Source: Bacteroidota bacterium (lineage in GTDB: Bacteria > Bacteroidota > Bacteroidia > B-17B0 > Aurantibacillaceae). Taken from it: a stretch of 25,236 bases of DNA. A program made the translations under genes and the position numbers. This document shows, piece by piece, positions 8,974 through 16,950 of this stretch (positions are counted from its first letter, which is position 1; every line of letters starts with the position of its first letter). The notes under the pieces are model-generated. The model was given only the letters and a program-made list of their open reading frames with translations. It did not search any database and had not been told where the DNA came from. The DNA lies in contig JADJSH010000027.1 in the NCBI GenBank assembly GCA_016711805.1, forward strand, positions 1 through 25,236, written 5' to 3'.

Positions 8974-9024
8974 AAACACCTGTTAGGTTTTGTAAGCATA
9001 CAGCTATAAACCTAACAGGTGTTT
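8974..9024. terminator. Bidirectional hairpin between convergent genes
   Basis: AAACACCTGTTAGGTTT at 8974-8990 is the exact reverse complement of 9008-9024, giving a perfect 17-bp stem with a 17-base loop. It lies 20 bases after the vWA stop and 39 bases past the tex-tail stop remnant on the other strand, with a T-rich flank on the minus side (TTTTGTCTTTT). It is probably a terminator serving both strands. Confidence 0.75.
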
Positions 9025-9055
9025 ATAATTAATGCGCACAAGTGCCAAACCTTTT

Positions 9056-9099
9056 TTAAATCCTACTTCTTAAATTTCCCTTTTAATGCAGTTAAAGCC
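9056..9099 (-). repeat. Duplicated tex 3' end (left boundary of TA cassette)
   Basis: This 44-base segment matches the true end of tex at 9719-9762 in 39 of 44 positions, including an uninterrupted 19-base run. On the minus strand it reads ALTALKGKFKK-stop against ALAALKGKFKK-stop in tex. Four of the five differences are synonymous, so the copy diverged while it was coding, either from a relative of this tex or after an old duplication. No upstream tex sequence precedes it; the toxin gene does. Confidence 0.8.
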
Positions 9100-9103
9100 A
9101 ATT

Positions 9104-9403
9104 TTATTTTTTCATTCGATTATATTTATTTTTGGGATTTGCTTTACAAGCATATACGGCATGGATATAAATAATGCCTTCTTCTAATGTATATATTAAT
9201 TTATAAGGGAAGTGTTTGGCTTTTCGTTCTCTTGTATTTTTGTATGAACTCACAAATGCTTTTGGCATTTTACTTACTTCTTCTGCCGCTAAAGTTATTT
9301 CATTCATAAACTTAAGCCCTAAGCCTTTCTCTTTATCCTCATAATACATGGCTTGTTTTATCATATCAGCCATAGCATTTTCTGTAAAAATATAAGGCAA
9401 CAT
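9104..9403 (-). CDS. Type II toxin, RelE/ParE family
   Basis: This protein of 99 residues has the compact RelE/ParE order: a start with YIFTENAMADM, a helical pair around MIKQAMYYEDKEKGLGLKF, then strands with ERKAKHFPYKLIYTLEEG and IIYIHAVYACKANPKNKY. The 'FPYxxxYxxxxxxIxIxAVxHxxxxP' pattern is the family core; here the usual His near the end is Cys (YACKANP). Such toxins either cleave ribosome-bound mRNA (RelE) or inhibit gyrase (ParE); sequence alone does not separate the two. The gene is intact, begins two bases after the antitoxin stop, and its stop abuts the duplicated tex tail. Confidence 0.85.
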   Translation of the reverse strand: MLPYIFTENAMADMIKQAMYYEDKEKGLGLKFMNEITLAAEEVSKMPKAFVSSYKNTRERKAKHFPYKLIYTLEEGIIYIHAVYACKANPKNKYNRMKK

Positions 9404-9405
9404 CT

Positions 9406-9651
9406 TTATTTTTTTATAGCCTTAGATACAGCCTTCTTAACTTCATCGATCGTATAATATTTTAACTTTCCTGCTTTATGGTCTGCTAAACGCTTATCTA
9501 ATTCTTTTTTCTGTGCTGTTGTTAATTCTGTTGCTTCTTCCTCGTCAACCACTGTGCGTTTTAATATAGTATATACAGCCTCTAAGATTTCATTGTCTTT
9601 GGTATTATCTATAGCTTGATATATTTCTTTTTTTAAAGCTGAAGTTTTCAT
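9406..9651 (-). CDS. Antitoxin of the RelE/ParE-type pair
   Basis: The intact protein of 81 residues starts MKTSALKKEIYQAIDNTKDN and continues EILEAVYTILKRT. It then has an acidic stretch (VVDEEEATELTTAQ) and a helix with KKELDKRLADHKAGK, ending EVKKAVSKAIKK. Short helical antitoxins with 'LTxxQxxELDxRLxxxxxGKxxxYTxxEV' are the usual upstream partners of RelE/ParE toxins in Bacteroidota. The C-terminal half wraps the toxin, while the N-terminal half should dimerise and may bind the operon's own promoter. It is encoded first and is followed two bases later by the toxin, so the pair is co-transcribed and probably translationally linked. The promoter should lie in 9652-9718. Confidence 0.82.
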   Translation of the reverse strand: MKTSALKKEIYQAIDNTKDNEILEAVYTILKRTVVDEEEATELTTAQKKELDKRLADHKAGKLKYYTIDEVKKAVSKAIKK

Positions 9652-9718
9652 TAGATCAATATTTTATATAATAACGAATTTAGTGATTTTATAGATGATA
9701 TAAAAGAGATGTCATTTA
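9652..9718 (-). promoter_or_regulatory. Probable promoter/operator of the toxin-antitoxin pair
   Basis: This AT-rich 67-base gap lies between the tex 3' end and the antitoxin ATG. On the minus strand TAAATTCG is one mismatch from the Bacteroidota -7 box TAnnTTTG. Palindromic TATAA/TTATA stretches could form an operator for autoregulation. This is inference from position and composition. Confidence 0.35.
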
Positions 9719-9762
9719 TTAAATCCTACTTCTTAAACTTTCCTTTTAAAGCAGCCAAAGCC
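9719..9762 (-). repeat. tex 3' end, right boundary of TA cassette
   Basis: This is the native, in-frame end of tex, matched by 9056-9099 with 39 of 44 identical bases. The 663-base spacing between the two copies defines the putative inserted unit. Confidence 0.8.
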
Positions 9763-11980
9763 GACATCATATCATTTGGATCGTAAGCTTCAACCTCCTC
9801 TTTTTTACTAGTCTGCTTACTGCCACTGCTAGACTGCTTAACTATTCCCTCACCCTTCATAGATAAAGCAATACGTTTACGTTTTACATCGCACTCCGTT
9901 ACGTTTACCCATACTTGCTGGCCAACTTTTACAATCATATTGGGATCATCCACAAAGGTGTCGCTCAATTGAGAAATATGCACTAAGCCATCTTGATGCA
10001 CACCTACATCCACAAAAGCACCAAAGTTGGTTACGTTTGTAACGATGCCAGGCAAGCGCATGCCTTCCCTTAAATCTTCAATACTATGCACGTGTTCGTC
10101 GAAGCTAAATACTTCAAAGGATTTACGAGGATCACGTCCTGGTTTTTCCAACTCACTCATAATATCTTTTAAAGTTGGTAAACCAATAGCATCCGTTACA
10201 TACGACATTAAATTAATTTTCTTTCGTAAGTCTTTATCATTTATTAAATCGTCAATACTACAATTTAAATCGTTTGCCATTTTTTCTACAATGTGATAAG
10301 CTTCTGGATGCACCGCACTTTTATCTAATGGATGAATACCATCTCTAATGCGCAAGAAACCCGAACATTGCTCAAACACTTTATCGCCCATACGATTTAC
10401 TTTTAATAAATCTTTACGAGATTTAAAGGCGCCATGCTCGTTACGGTAATCCACAATATTTTTTGCCAAGCCTTCGCCAATACCTGATACATAAGATAGC
10501 AATTGTTTAGAGGCTGTATTCAACTCCTCCTACTCCATTTACACAACTCATTACTACGAATCTAATTTATTTTTAATGCTACTTGGTCTACATCATGCTG
10601 ATATTGCCCAACGCCAATAGATTTAGCATCTAACTTTACTAACTCTGCCAATGGATCTGCTAAACGTCGACCAATAGAAACAGCGCCACGAACCGTTAAA
10701 TCATATTCAGGGAATTCTTCACGAGCTACATCGGATGCAGAGTAAATAGAAGCACCTGCTTCACTCACCATAATCACAGGAATGGTTTTTGGTAATACTT
10801 CAATGCTTCTAATAAATTGTTCTGTTTCTCTTGATGCCGTTCCATTGCCAATAGCAATGGCTTCTAACTCATGTTTAGCGCACATAGCCATCACCACATG
10901 TTGCGAATCCATCACACGGCGTTGAGGCTCGTGTGGATAAATTACTGTCTCTTCCAATAATTTTCCTTGAGCATCTAAAGCAACTACTTTACAACCTGTT
11001 CTAAATCCAGGATCAATCGCTAAAATAGATTTTTGCCCTAATGGCGATGCTAATAATAGTTCACGTAAATTATCTGCAAATACTTGAATGGCTTTTTCAT
11101 CGGCTATTTGTTTAGTAAATAAACGCATCTCCGCTTCAATACTTGGTTGCAGCAAACGCTTGTAACCATCTTCAATAGCTAAAGAAATTTGTTAAGCACA
11201 TTCATTACGCGTTTTAATGAATTGCTTTTTAATTTGTTCGTGCGCCAATTCATCATCAATGATAATATCCAAAATCAAAAAATCTTCTTTCTCTCCACGG
11301 CGCATGGCTAACATACGGTGGCTTGGGCAAGACATTAAAGGTTCTTCCCATTCAAAATAATCTTCAAATTTTTGTCCTTCTTCTTCTTTACCTCTGATGA
11401 CTTTTGTTTTAATAATAGCCGACTTTTTAAACAGCACACGCATGCCTTCACGCACTACGGCATCTTCACTTATAATTTCAGCTATAATATCTCTTGCGCC
11501 TGCTAAAGCATCGTCAGGATGTTCAACACCTAATTCTTTATTCACAAATTTTACAGCCTCCGGAAATAATTCTTTCGTTTCTTGCGCTAAAATTAATTGC
11601 GCTAAAGGCTCTAGTCCTTTTTCGCGAGCTGCAGTAGCTTTGGTACGGCGTTTTGGTTTGTATGGTAAATACAAATCTTCTATGGTCGAAAGCGTTTCAG
11701 CTGCTAAAATTTTATCGGATAATTCTTCTGTTAATTTCCCTTGTCCTTCAATCGATTTCAAAATGGCTTCACGACGTTGTTCTAACTGACGTAAACGTTC
11801 AATCTCATTTTTAATAGTCATCACTTGCACTTCATCCAAACTTCCAGTAACCTCCTTACGGTAACGAGAAATAAAGGGAACGGTGGCACCTTCATCTAAT
11901 AATTCAACAGTAGATTTAACTTGTTTTGCATCAATCTTAAGTTCAGCGGCAATTTTAAAAAATAAAGAAGTATCAGTCAT
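9726..11980 (-). CDS. tex: Tex, S1-domain RNA-binding transcription accessory protein
   Basis: Reconstructed length is about 751 residues, normal for Tex. The N-terminal helical part begins MTDTSLFFKIAAELKID and includes ATVPFISRYRKEVTGSLDE and IEDLYLPYKPKRRTKA. A YqgF/RNase H-like domain follows (ILAIDPGFRTGCKVV, NGTASRETE). Next is a helix-hairpin-helix pair (LLSYVSGIGEGLAKNIVDYR, GAFKSRKDLLKV). The C-terminus holds an S1 domain (LPGIVTNVTNFGAFVDVGV, DGLVHISQLSD) and ends ALAALKGKFKK. Tex is a cytoplasmic nucleic-acid-binding protein linked to transcription and stress tolerance. Two frameshifts, near 11175 and 10545, interrupt the frame but no domain is lost. The start is an ATG preceded by a candidate promoter at 12033. 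The 3' end is duplicated at 9056-9099. Confidence 0.95.
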
Positions 11981-12032
11981 TGTGTTTCTTATTTAATGTT
12001 TTTAGTTTCTTGTTTTGAGAAACCGTGTTAAA

Positions 12033-12040
12033 CAAATATA
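12033..12040 (-). promoter_or_regulatory. Candidate -7 box for tex
   Basis: On the minus strand TATATTTG fits the Bacteroidota -7 consensus TAnnTTTG, about 50 bases upstream of the tex ATG. No clear -33 TTTG is seen at the expected distance, so support is modest. Confidence 0.4.
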
Positions 12041-12184
12041 ACTCGATAAAAGTGCCGAAAGTGTTGGATTTATTAACAAATAGAATATTTCATCATCAAC
12101 TTAAATCACTCTAAACTAAATACTTATAAATGATCATGTTGAAAAAAATATAGGTTTATTTTAGTCATTTTATTTAAATCACTT

Positions 12185-12268
12185 GGGCGTTACTTCCAGC
12201 CCGGGCTTTCACTACAATCTTTTACTCCACTAGGTTACGTAAAAGGATTTTCGTTCAATCCCTAACGC
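12185..12268 (+). repeat. GGGCGT...ACGC structured intergenic element, copy 2
   Basis: This 84-bp element opens GGGCGTTACTTCC and closes AATCCCTAACGC. It holds CGGGCTTTCACTACAATC, a small internal hairpin (CTTTTACTCC...GTAAAAGG) and GGATTTTCGTTCAATCCC. It is followed after 18 bases by an inverted copy (12287-12358). It shares ends and block order with 3147-3241. Confidence 0.7.
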
Positions 12269-12286
12269 GTGCTAAAAGCATTTATT

Positions 12287-12358
12287 GCGTGAAGGATGCA
12301 AGCGTAAATCCTTTTGTGAGGTACGAACAAAAGATTGTAGCGGCAGCCAGACGGCGCC
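12287..12358 (-). repeat. GGGCGT...ACGC structured intergenic element, copy 3 (inverted)
   Basis: Read on the minus strand this copy has the same blocks as copy 2: GGCTGCCGCTACAATCTTTT, then CAAAAGGATTTACGC, and an end ATCCTTCACGC. The two copies could pair into a long imperfect hairpin around the spacer 12269-12286. A further GC-rich patch (GCGCCGGCACGCC near 12390) may be part of the same element. Confidence 0.65.
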
Positions 12359-12436
12359 TTATTTACTGTGCGAAGTCAAAGTCCTTTTTGCGCCGGCACG
12401 CCATAAAAAAGCAAAAGAAAATAAATAAATCTTACC

Positions 12437-13083
12437 TTAATGATTCGATTCAAAAACTTCAACTTCTGCCAATGGGCTAAATAAATAAACTGAGCCTGTA
12501 CTAATTTCTTTGCAACGATAACGCTTGCGTAACTTCTCTCCTTTCTCAAAAAAAACGCGAGAGCCATTGTATAAAAAATGGGTACGATAAGGCAAATGCT
12601 CTAATAAAATTAAATGTCCGTTAGTTTCGTGCGTATCATACAATTTTAAAGTACGCATTAAAGTTGCATCGCTGCAACTAGCCGCTGCAGGGTTTGCAAA
12701 TATTTACGTAAGGCATACAATACATCTATTGGTAAATTATCTGTACTTAAAAAGGTGTCATTAAAATTCTAAAAGATTCTTTCCATTCTTGTCCGTGAGG
12801 CGCAACGGTATTACGATGTTTATTAAACGTATGTAAATGCGCAATCTCATGAACCAATGTAATAAAAACAAGTACTGATTTAAATTATGATTAATCGTAA
12901 TCGTGTGATTTAATCCATCTCTGGGCGAGTGTAATCTCTAATTTTGTGCTACGCTCTTTCGTAATTTTTAATTTAAAATCAAATTCAATAATCCAAATCG
13001 CAATTTGAGGCACAGCAAACTCAGGAATATATTTTTCTTAATATTTCCGAATTACGATGTATTTGTTGCTCTCTTAATGACAT
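12437..13083 (-). CDS. SprT-like zinc metalloprotease family protein, frameshifted
   Basis: Joined over several shifts the protein has about 215 residues: MSLREQQIHRNSEILRKI, EFAVPQIAIWIIEFDFKLKI, KERSTKLGDY, NHTITINHNLNQYLFL, TLVHEIAHLHTFNKHRNTV, APHGQEWKESFRILM, DVLYALRKYLQNPAAASCSD and a C-terminal part with LMRTLKLYDTHETNGHLILL, KGEKLRKRYRCKEIST and SVYLFSPLAEVEVF. The HEIAH motif with a downstream His (APHGxEW) is the SprT zinc-protease site. A small C-terminal basic, Cys-containing region replaces the classical zinc ribbon. The cellular role in Bacteroidota is not established; eukaryotic relatives (Spartan) degrade DNA-protein crosslinks. It lies directly downstream of gldB on the same strand. 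At least five indels occur (near 12660-12720, 12780, 12860, 12900-12960, 13040). Confidence 0.8.
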
Positions 13084-13155
13084 TTGAGATTTAGGTATCG
13101 GATTTGGAAGTGTATGATATTAACCAAAAATCATACTTCTAAAATCATAAATCAA

Positions 13156-14171
13156 TTAGGGTTTGTATTTTGATTTTGATAATATTTTCTGTGCGTCTTT
13201 CTCGTTCATTAAATCTTCAACAGTTATGTCGCTATTATGTTCCATATACGACTTAACAATTTGTTTACCTAGCCACATAGCAATACGTGGCGGACATTCT
13301 TTTGCTAATAGCTCTAGTAAACGGTCCGTCGCTTGTGAACTCCGACACCAATTTTAAATCATTATCGTATAATTTATTGCCCTTAGCAAAGCCCCATAAG
13401 TTTTTTCATACTCATTAATGTACTTCATTTGAGCAGTTGTATAACCCATTTTTATAGAGTCTTGTACATTTGGCAATAAGCCATCACATATATAAAATAT
13501 TTTACCGTAAAAATCATGTGGTTTAATAAATTATTGACTGGGTCAGCATTGTCAAATTCTGTGATTACCCAACCACGAACGGCATCTGATAACACATGTT
13601 CTTTATTCATAGTGCGGGTTCTGAAATTTGGTAACTGCATCATGCTATAAAAAGGATTTTTGCTACCTAAATACATATCTAAGCCAACACCTAAAGTAGA
13701 ATCTACATAAACCACATTATACTGAAAACCACTCATAAACGTCACAAATTGCTTGGGCGTTTTACGTTTCGGGAAAACACTTTAAAGCGTTTTACGGCTT
13801 CAGTCATTTCATCTCCTATCAATTCAATATCATTATCAGAGTATGTTTTATTTAAATCGCTGTAGGCAGTTTGAATATCTTTATTTGCAATAAAACGCAA
13901 TAACGTTTGAGAATATAATGAATCTATTTTTCCGCCGTTATTAACGATTGAAGATATATAACGCATATAAAATGTAGTGTACTTTTTCTCAAATTCTCCC
14001 ATTTTTAGCTGGCAATTTTCGGGTGTTAAAGAAAATACATCTTTATCTAACCGCTTAAAAACAATGGGATCCAACGCAACTTTACTCGTATCAACATCTA
14101 ACGGATCGTGTTTACAGCTTGTTAAAATTAACAATTAAAAGGGTAGCAATGATTTTAAAATAGCTTTTCAT
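13156..14171 (-). CDS. gldB: Gliding motility lipoprotein GldB
   Basis: Corrected length is about 338 residues, normal for GldB. The ATG at 14171 gives MKSYFKIIATLLIV, and after a one-base shift comes ILTSCKHDP, a clear lipoprotein signal with the lipidated Cys. The body shows DPIVFKRLDKDVFSL, VVYVDSTLGVGLDMYLGSKN, TMNKEHVLSDAVRGWVITEF, NLLNHMIF, then ATDRLLELLAKECPPRIAMW, LGKQIVKSYMEHNSD and the end KILSKSKYKP, all typical of GldB. GldB is needed for gliding motility and type IX secretion-linked functions in Flavobacterium and is attached to the inner-membrane face of the periplasm or envelope. Shifts occur near 13750, 13500, 13395, 13345 and 14130. A divergent outer-membrane protein gene starts 51 bases away. 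Confidence 0.9.
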
Positions 14172-14221
14172 ACCGAAAATTATATTATTTTTACCAAGTT
14201 AAATTATATAAAAACATATAC

Positions 14222-15088
14222 ATGAAAAAGATTTTACTTTTAGTTTCTAGCACATTGTTGTTAGCTAATTCGTTTTTGCGCAAGAAAGTGATGACGATAA
14301 AAATTTAGATTAGGTTTAAAAGTAGCGCTCAACCACTGCTTGGTTTTCATCCCAAAGACAATAACACAACTAGATCATGTACCGGTTTTGGATTTGGTTT
14401 TGGCTTAGCTATGGAATTTAGACTATCTAAAACAGCTTATTTTGTAACTGGAATTGGCGGAGATTTTGAAAGTGGTGGTATAAATACAAATACGAACCTT
14501 TAGCGGTTACTCCTTATGCCGTGGGATATGTATTAAACGGGTCGAATGAAATCAAAGAATTAAAAGACGGAACAACCGCCACAGATTTAGTGCAAGCTGG
14601 AGATGTACAGTATAATGGATTGTATGAAAGAAAAATCAAAACAACTCACTTTACCATTCCTTTAGCATTAAAAATGATGACTAAAGAAATTGGTGGGTTT
14701 AAATATTTTGGTGTTTTGGTGAGAAATTGGCGTTCTATTAAAGCAAGAGCTATTGACAAATATACAAGTAGTACTGTTTATGGAGCTAACGTAAGTAACG
14801 GACCTGGAACCAACACAAACATTAATATCAATAAAGATGGTTCATTAATTCCAATTAGAGTTGGTATGAATGTTGGTTTAGGTGCTGAATACCGTTTAGC
14901 AGGTTCAACCTCTCTGTTTTTAAGTATTAACTACTTCCGCTCTTTTACTAATTTATGAAAAAAAGAATCTGAGTATATGGGCTTATGATTCTAAATACTA
15001 TCCTTCAGGAAATGATTACACGTTTTCTCATGTAAAACAAAACTTACTAATGAATGCTATCAGAATTAACATTGGTGTTTTATTCTAA
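14222..15088 (+). CDS. Outer membrane beta-barrel protein (OmpW/PorT-like size), frameshifted
   Basis: Starts MKKILLLVSSTLLLANSFFA (one base restored near 14277), a signal peptide, then an early GLKVAP strand and GFGFGFGLAMEF. Later strands alternate polar and hydrophobic residues: THFTIPLALKMMTKEIGG, FKYFGVLVRN, GMNVGLGAEYRLAG, STSLFLSINYFRSFTN and a final INIGVLF, whose terminal Phe is the usual C-terminal residue of outer-membrane barrels. Total length is about 287 residues. The pattern fits the Bacteroidota 'outer membrane beta-barrel' group that includes PorT-like proteins, but I cannot name it more exactly. Shifts near 14278, 14310-14325, 14485 and 14958 split the gene. It is transcribed away from gldB and is ended by a strong palindromic terminator just before nadE. 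Confidence 0.72.
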
Positions 15089-15106
15089 TTCTCTCTAATA
15101 TTTATT

Positions 15107-15150
15107 AATAAAAAATCCCATCCGCCAGCTGGCGGATGGGATTTTTTATT
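15107..15150. terminator. 44-bp perfect palindrome, rho-independent terminator
   Basis: The sequence is a perfect 44-base palindrome centred on CCAGCTGG, with GC-rich core TCCGCCAGCTGGCGGA flanked by CCCAT/ATGGG and A6/T6 runs. In both directions the stem is followed by T-rich sequence. It ends the beta-barrel gene and lies 18 bases before the nadE ATG. The 16-base core also occurs at 3154-3169. Confidence 0.85.
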
Positions 15151-15168
15151 TTTATATTTACCTTATAT

Positions 15169-15947
15169 ATGAAACACAACGACATCATTCAACATATTGT
15201 TAATTGGCTAAAACATATTCCGACACCTCAAAAACAGAAGGCTTTGTGATAGGTATCTCAGGAGGAATTGACTCTGCTCCTAACATCTACTTTATGTGCT
15301 TTAACTGGTAAAAAGTAATTTGCTTAAATATGCCCATCCGTCAACACAAACAGAATACGACAGAGGAAACGAACATATTGAATGGCTGAAGAAAAACTAT
15401 CCAAATGTCAGCAGCGCCGAAGTAAACTTGACTTCCATTTTTGAAGAAATGGAAAACACCTACGATAAAAATATTCAAGACTTTTTAACGATGGCAAATA
15501 CCAGAGCCAGATTAAGAATGACGACTTTATATGCTTATGCTGGCCACCATAAATTATTAGTAGCAGGTACCGGAAATAAAGTAGAAGATTTTGGGATTGG
15601 GTTTTATACAAAATATGGTGATGGTGGTGTTGATGTAAGTCCTATAGCAGATTTAATGAAATCGGAAGTGTATGCTTTAGCTGCAAAAGTGGGTGTGGTT
15701 AATTCTATTTTAAATGCAAGACCAACAGATGGACTTTTTGCAGATGGAAGAACAGACGAAGATCAAATTGGAGCAACATACGATGAATTAGAATGGGCCA
15801 TGCTGTATATTGAAAACAAAAAGAAGCTACGAATTAAACGAAAGACAAAAAGTAGCTATGCAAATTTACCAAAGCCGAAATAGAGCCAATAAACATAAAA
15901 TGGATCCTATACCAGTGTGTTCAATACCAAAAGACTTTTTAAAATAA
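15169..15947 (+). CDS. nadE: NAD+ synthetase (ammonia-dependent type), frameshifted
   Basis: The corrected protein of about 259 residues starts MKHNDIIQHIVNWLKTYS. The P-loop of the N-type ATP pyrophosphatase is visible as GISGGIDSA. Then come TGKKVICLNMPIRQ, EYDRGNEHIEWLK, ANTRARLRMTTLYAYA, AGTGNKVEDFGIGFYTKYGD, GGVDVSPIADLMKSEVYALA and a C-terminus ending NRANKHKMDPIPVCSIPK. NadE makes NAD from deamido-NAD with ATP and ammonia in the cytoplasm; the short form lacks a glutaminase domain. Shifts near 15223, 15247, 15280, 15310 and 15825 break the frame. No ribosome-binding site is seen, as usual in this phylum. Proximity of nadE to gldB recurs in Bacteroidota genomes, from memory. Confidence 0.92.
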
Positions 15948-15952
15948 TACCG

Positions 15953-16304
15953 ATGGAAAATTGTGTTTAGAATGCGGAGAAGCCTTTAACGGAAGGGTTG
16001 ACAAAAAATTTTGCAGTGATTTATGTCGCAATTCTCACAACAATAAATTAAACAGCGATAGTACCAACTACGTTCGCAACATCACAAATATTTTACGCAA
16101 AAACAGAAGAATTATGACGGAGCTTTTGACAGGAGAAACAGCTAAAGTATCTCAACAAAAGTTAATAGATAAAGGCTTTAATTTTAATTACCACACTAAT
16201 ATTACGACAACCAAAGAAGGCAAAAATTACATTTTTGTTATGAATTTGTGCCACCTAATGAAGGAAATTACTATTTATTAGTAAAGAGGAAGGTTGATGC
16301 GTAG
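15953..16304 (+). CDS. Small zinc-ribbon protein, DUF2116-like
   Basis: Starts MEN five bases after the nadE stop and, after one base is removed near 15963, continues CLECGEAFNGRVDKKFCSD, LCRNSHNNKLN, then NYVRNITNILRKNRRIMTEL, GETAKVSQQKLIDKGFNFNY and TTTKEGKNYIF, ending YYLLVKRKVDA. The CxxC...FCSDxC pattern (C-x2-C-x12-C-x3-C) is a zinc ribbon, as in the DUF2116/FCS-like group. The remainder is a helix plus a small beta tail. Length is about 116 residues. Zinc ribbons of this type bind protein or nucleic acid; no function is known for the Bacteroidota proteins. The close spacing suggests co-transcription with nadE. A second shift near 16240 hides the true C-terminus. Confidence 0.68.
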
Positions 16305-16579
16305 TGTTATACTATACTTGTATCAATATCTCTTTGGATTGCACTTACTATGTAAACACAAATAAAAAAACTATTTTCAGTTCTTAGTTCAATTTTAATG
16401 GCGACGCGGATGAAACAGATTCCAAAGATTTACACAGATAAAAAAATCCGTAACGCTACTGCGTTATCAGTTTTATCCGCCAAATCCGTGTTCAAATTTT
16501 TAACAAAAATCATTTCAATGGATTTGTGACATGAAAGATGCATTTTGCTAATAACAATCGAAGTAAACTACAACATTAT
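16305..16579. other. Intergenic region holding a dispersed repeat
   Basis: This stretch separates the zinc-ribbon gene from the convergent folB gene. Apart from the repeat at 16399-16492 it is AT-rich with no coding pattern. No clear terminator for either gene is visible. Confidence 0.5.
16399..16492. repeat. 'CCGCGTC...CCGTGTT' dispersed intergenic repeat
   Basis: The segment reads GGCGACGCGGATGAAACAG, then AAGATTTACACAGAT, a small perfect hairpin TAACGCTACTGCGTTA (16451-16466), and ends TTTATCCGCCAAATCCGTG. Strings with 'ATTTACACAGAT' and 'ATCCGTG' form a widely scattered intergenic repeat in many bacterial genomes, including Bacteroidota, from memory. One copy is seen here. Confidence 0.45.
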
Positions 16580-16933
16580 CTAATCCTCAATCACAATAGA
16601 AACCTTATCTACCGGACCATTCATTGGAGGTAATAGTTTGGTTACTTTTACTTTTGTTTCAATCAATTTTGGAAACGCATGAATGATTTTATCATAAATT
16701 CGTTTACCTACATGTTCAATTAATTTTGATGGAATAGCCATCTCAGCTTTACAAATTTCAAACACGGTGCAGTAATCAATAGTTAAATTTAAATCATCTT
16801 TAACTGCTGCTTCGTTAAAATCATACACCATATAAACATCTACAATGTACTCTCCACCAATTTTAGTTTCTTCGGGTAAGCAACCATGATATGCATATAA
16901 TCTAATTCCTTCTACGTTGATTTGATTCTTCAT
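16580..16933 (-). CDS. folB: Dihydroneopterin aldolase
   Basis: The intact protein of 117 residues starts MKNQINVEGIRLYAYHGCLP and shows the FolB signatures: AYHGCLPEETKIGGEYIVDV at the active-site start, the DYCTVFEIC helix with the conserved Tyr, LIEHVGKRIYDKI, and KVTKLLPPMNGPVDKVSIVI. FolB converts dihydroneopterin to hydroxymethyl-dihydropterin and glycolaldehyde in folate synthesis. The Glu of the EE pair near residue 22, the Tyr of DYC and Lys in the KVTK strand match the usual active-site positions. It lies 17 bases downstream of ansA on the same strand, so the two are probably co-transcribed even though the pathways are not linked. Confidence 0.93.
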   Translation of the reverse strand: MKNQINVEGIRLYAYHGCLPEETKIGGEYIVDVYMVYDFNEAAVKDDLNLTIDYCTVFEICKAEMAIPSKLIEHVGKRIYDKIIHAFPKLIETKVKVTKLLPPMNGPVDKVSIVIED

Positions 16934-16950
16934 AAATTCTATATTTATAA

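Noticed and set aside
9104..9651. A larger integrated element or phage at tex
   Set aside because: Only the TA pair lies between the repeats; no integrase, transposase or other mobile gene is present.
10027..10296. Plus-strand open frame inside tex
   Set aside because: Antisense shadow of the S1/HhH region of tex; its Ser/Phe-rich composition is typical of antisense reading.
11397..11789. Plus-strand open frame of 130 codons inside tex
   Set aside because: Antisense to the conserved Tex N-terminal domain, with no homology pattern.
12289..12567. Open frames across the inverted repeat and the SprT 3' end
   Set aside because: The Arg/Lys-rich plus-strand frame and the minus-strand frame at 12376-12567 run through the structured repeat or out of frame with SprT. 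They reflect repeat composition, not a gene.
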